Positions 7,350-8,210 of a DNA stretch of 8,210 nucleotides are shown one piece after another. Position 1 is the first letter of the stretch. Every line of letters begins with the position of its first letter. The stretch covers positions 1-8,210 of the forward strand of contig JAICND010000047.1 of assembly GCA_025929005.1 (NCBI GenBank). Direction: 5' to 3'. The notes under the pieces are model-generated. The model did not search any database. It was not told the origin of the DNA and was given only the letters and a program-made list of their open reading frames with translations. Origin of the DNA: Acidimicrobiia bacterium. GTDB lineage: Bacteria; Actinomycetota; Acidimicrobiia; Spongiisociales; ZC4RG35. The position numbers and the translations under genes were made by a program.

Positions 7350-8027
7350 ATGCCGGTTCGTACGATCCTCGAGCGGGGACCCAAGGGGAAGAAGGTCGTG
7401 GTCTTCGCCGTCGACTGGCCCGGCTGGAACCGGGGAGCCAAGACGCCCGAGGCAGCGCTCGACACGCTCCAGTCGTATCGGACTCGCTATCGGCCGATCG
7501 CTGTCGCCGCCGGGCTGGCCAAAGAGTTCGACTTGGCCGGGCCTCTCGACATCATCGAAGACAGGGTCGGCACTGGCATGACTGACTTCTACGGCATTTC
7601 CTTTTCGACCTCGGGCTTTGAGCATGAACCAATGGACAAGGAAGACCTCGATCGGAAGATCAGACTGCTCGAGGCCTGCTGGGCCTACTTCGACGATGTA
7701 GCCAGCCGGGTATCCGCCGAGATGCAGAAAGGACCGCGAGGTGGTGGGCGCGACCGCGACCGGATCATTCGCCATACCATCCGAACCGAGAGCGAGGATT
7801 TCGCCAAGAAGGTGGGGCTGCGGATACCTGAAGAAGGGGCGCTAACCCCCGACGGGCTGCGCACCCATCGAGAGTCCTATGTCGCGGCGATGCGCGACTA
7901 CAACAACGAGGGGAAAACGATGCGGAACTGGACGCTCCCGTTCCTAATCCGCCACAGCGCCTACCACGTCCTGGACCACGCCTGGGAGATGGAGGACAAG
8001 GATCTCACGGCCAATGCCGGCGCCTGA
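7350..8027 (+). CDS. Putative HicB-like plus DinB-like fusion protein
   Basis: 225 residues from ATG 7350. The N-terminal 50 or so residues (KKVVVFAVDWPGWNRGAKT, 14-32, then PEAALDTLQSYRTRY) have the strand, Gly-rich turn and helix pattern of HicB-like domains. The C-terminal half looks like a DinB/YfiT four-helix bundle, with RHTI (His142) and RHSAYHVLDHAWEMED (201-216, His202, His206, His210). DinB-fold proteins bind a metal through three such histidines, and some are thiol-dependent transferases; no specific reaction can be assigned here. No signal peptide or membrane segment, so probably cytosolic. An in-frame GTG at 7254 would add 32 residues that look unlike the family and would run through the repeat and -10 box, so it is less likely. 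The gene is monocistronic and flanked by two copies of a 19-bp repeat. Domain assignment rests on pattern recognition only. Confidence 0.75.
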   Translation: MPVRTILERGPKGKKVVVFAVDWPGWNRGAKTPEAALDTLQSYRTRYRPIAVAAGLAKEFDLAGPLDIIEDRVGTGMTDFYGISFSTSGFEHEPMDKEDLDRKIRLLEACWAYFDDVASRVSAEMQKGPRGGGRDRDRIIRHTIRTESEDFAKKVGLRIPEEGALTPDGLRTHRESYVAAMRDYNNEGKTMRNWTLPFLIRHSAYHVLDHAWEMEDKDLTANAGA

Positions 8028-8045
8028 GTCGTTTTCGCGGGCCGT

Positions 8046-8065
8046 AGTTCCCAAAAGTGGGAGCT
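8046..8065. terminator. Bidirectional hairpin between convergent genes
   Basis: AGTTCCCA (8046-8053), loop AAAG, TGGGAGCT (8058-8065): eight pairs including one T-G wobble. It lies 18 bases after the HicB/DinB-like gene stop and 19 bases beyond the stop of the converging gene, where a shared terminator is expected. There is no T-run on either side. Confidence 0.5.
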
Positions 8066-8066
8066 G

Positions 8067-8085
8067 GAACCCGGGGTTCGCGGAT
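8067..8085 (+). repeat. 19-bp direct repeat, copy 2
   Basis: GAACCCGGGGTTCGCGGAT. It differs from copy 1 (7316-7334) only at its third base. Here the core GAACCC-G-GGGTTC is perfectly symmetric and could also fold as a second small hairpin after the terminator. Its last base is the final base of the stop codon of the converging gene. Confidence 0.6.
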
Positions 8086-8210
8086 TAGAACAGAGCGTTG
8101 GCCAACTGCCGGCGATACTGCGCGGTGAGCGGGTGGTCGTTGCCCAGCAGTTCGAAGATGTCGAGCATCGTCTGGCGGGCCTCGGCGCGATCGTCGCCGC
8201 CGTTGGTCAC
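8085..8210 (-). CDS. C-terminal end of a CnoX/YbbN-like thioredoxin-TPR co-chaperone
   Basis: Only the last 41 residues and a TAA stop (8087-8085) are in the window; the N-terminus lies beyond the right edge. The visible end, with ARQTMLDIFELLG followed by HPLTAQYRRQLANALF, resembles the conserved C-terminus of YbbN/CnoX proteins. The E. coli protein ends in a similar YRRQL-aromatic pattern. Those proteins join a thioredoxin-like domain to TPR repeats and protect or deliver unfolded substrates to chaperones. The thioredoxin domain cannot be checked here, so the assignment rests on the tail alone. The gene converges on the HicB/DinB-like gene with a hairpin between them. Confidence 0.65.
   Translation of the reverse strand: MTNGGDDRAEARQTMLDIFELLGNDHPLTAQYRRQLANALF

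Noticed and set aside
8067..8087. GGTTCGCGGAT resembling a tRNA T-arm, suggesting a tRNA fragment or att site in a tRNA.
   Set aside because: The T-loop consensus and stem do not fit and no acceptor or anticodon arm lies nearby.

Overview
The window is GC-rich chromosomal DNA that most resembles an actinobacterium, possibly of the Acidimicrobiia type. That placement is an inference from gene style, GTG starts, apparently leaderless promoters and the M16 peptidase-dapB gene pair; there is no rRNA or other decisive marker. Genes are packed tightly, with no gene-free stretch above about 155 bases and no insertion sequence, CRISPR array, tRNA or rRNA.

Left block (1-4057, minus strand) is a three-gene operon read right to left. 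It holds a large protein combining an HExxH motif with a CobT-like von Willebrand A (VWA) domain, then a CobS/MoxR-like AAA+ ATPase, then a LOG-family nucleotide phosphoribohydrolase-like protein that runs off the left edge. Both junctions are 8-base overlaps of the form GTGNNTGA, so translation is probably coupled. The first two genes look like an ATPase plus VWA-adaptor machine of the CobS/CobT, NorQ/NorD or RavA/ViaA type, but no CobN-like chelatase subunit is visible. The ATPase has Asp where the Walker A motif normally has Ser/Thr, and Ser where the Walker B motif normally has Asp. This reciprocal exchange of the two Mg2+-site residues is the most interesting signal in the window.

Middle block (4107-6582) starts from a short divergent promoter region. 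An M16 zinc peptidase and dapB (dihydrodipicolinate reductase, lysine/diaminopimelate synthesis) overlap by 13 bases and form an operon. dapB converges on a cyclophilin-type peptidyl-prolyl isomerase gene, and the two stop codons share the palindrome CTAG. A perfect 8-bp hairpin just beyond the dapB stop lies inside the isomerase coding sequence.

Right block (6583-8210) has a small, unrecognised lipoprotein gene with four cysteines, a protein that looks like a HicB-like plus DinB-like fusion, and the C-terminal end of a CnoX/YbbN-like thioredoxin-TPR co-chaperone entering from the right edge. The HicB/DinB-like gene is flanked by two copies of a 19-bp palindrome-containing direct repeat (18 of 19 identical). 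One copy lies over its promoter and the other abuts the stop codon of the converging co-chaperone gene.
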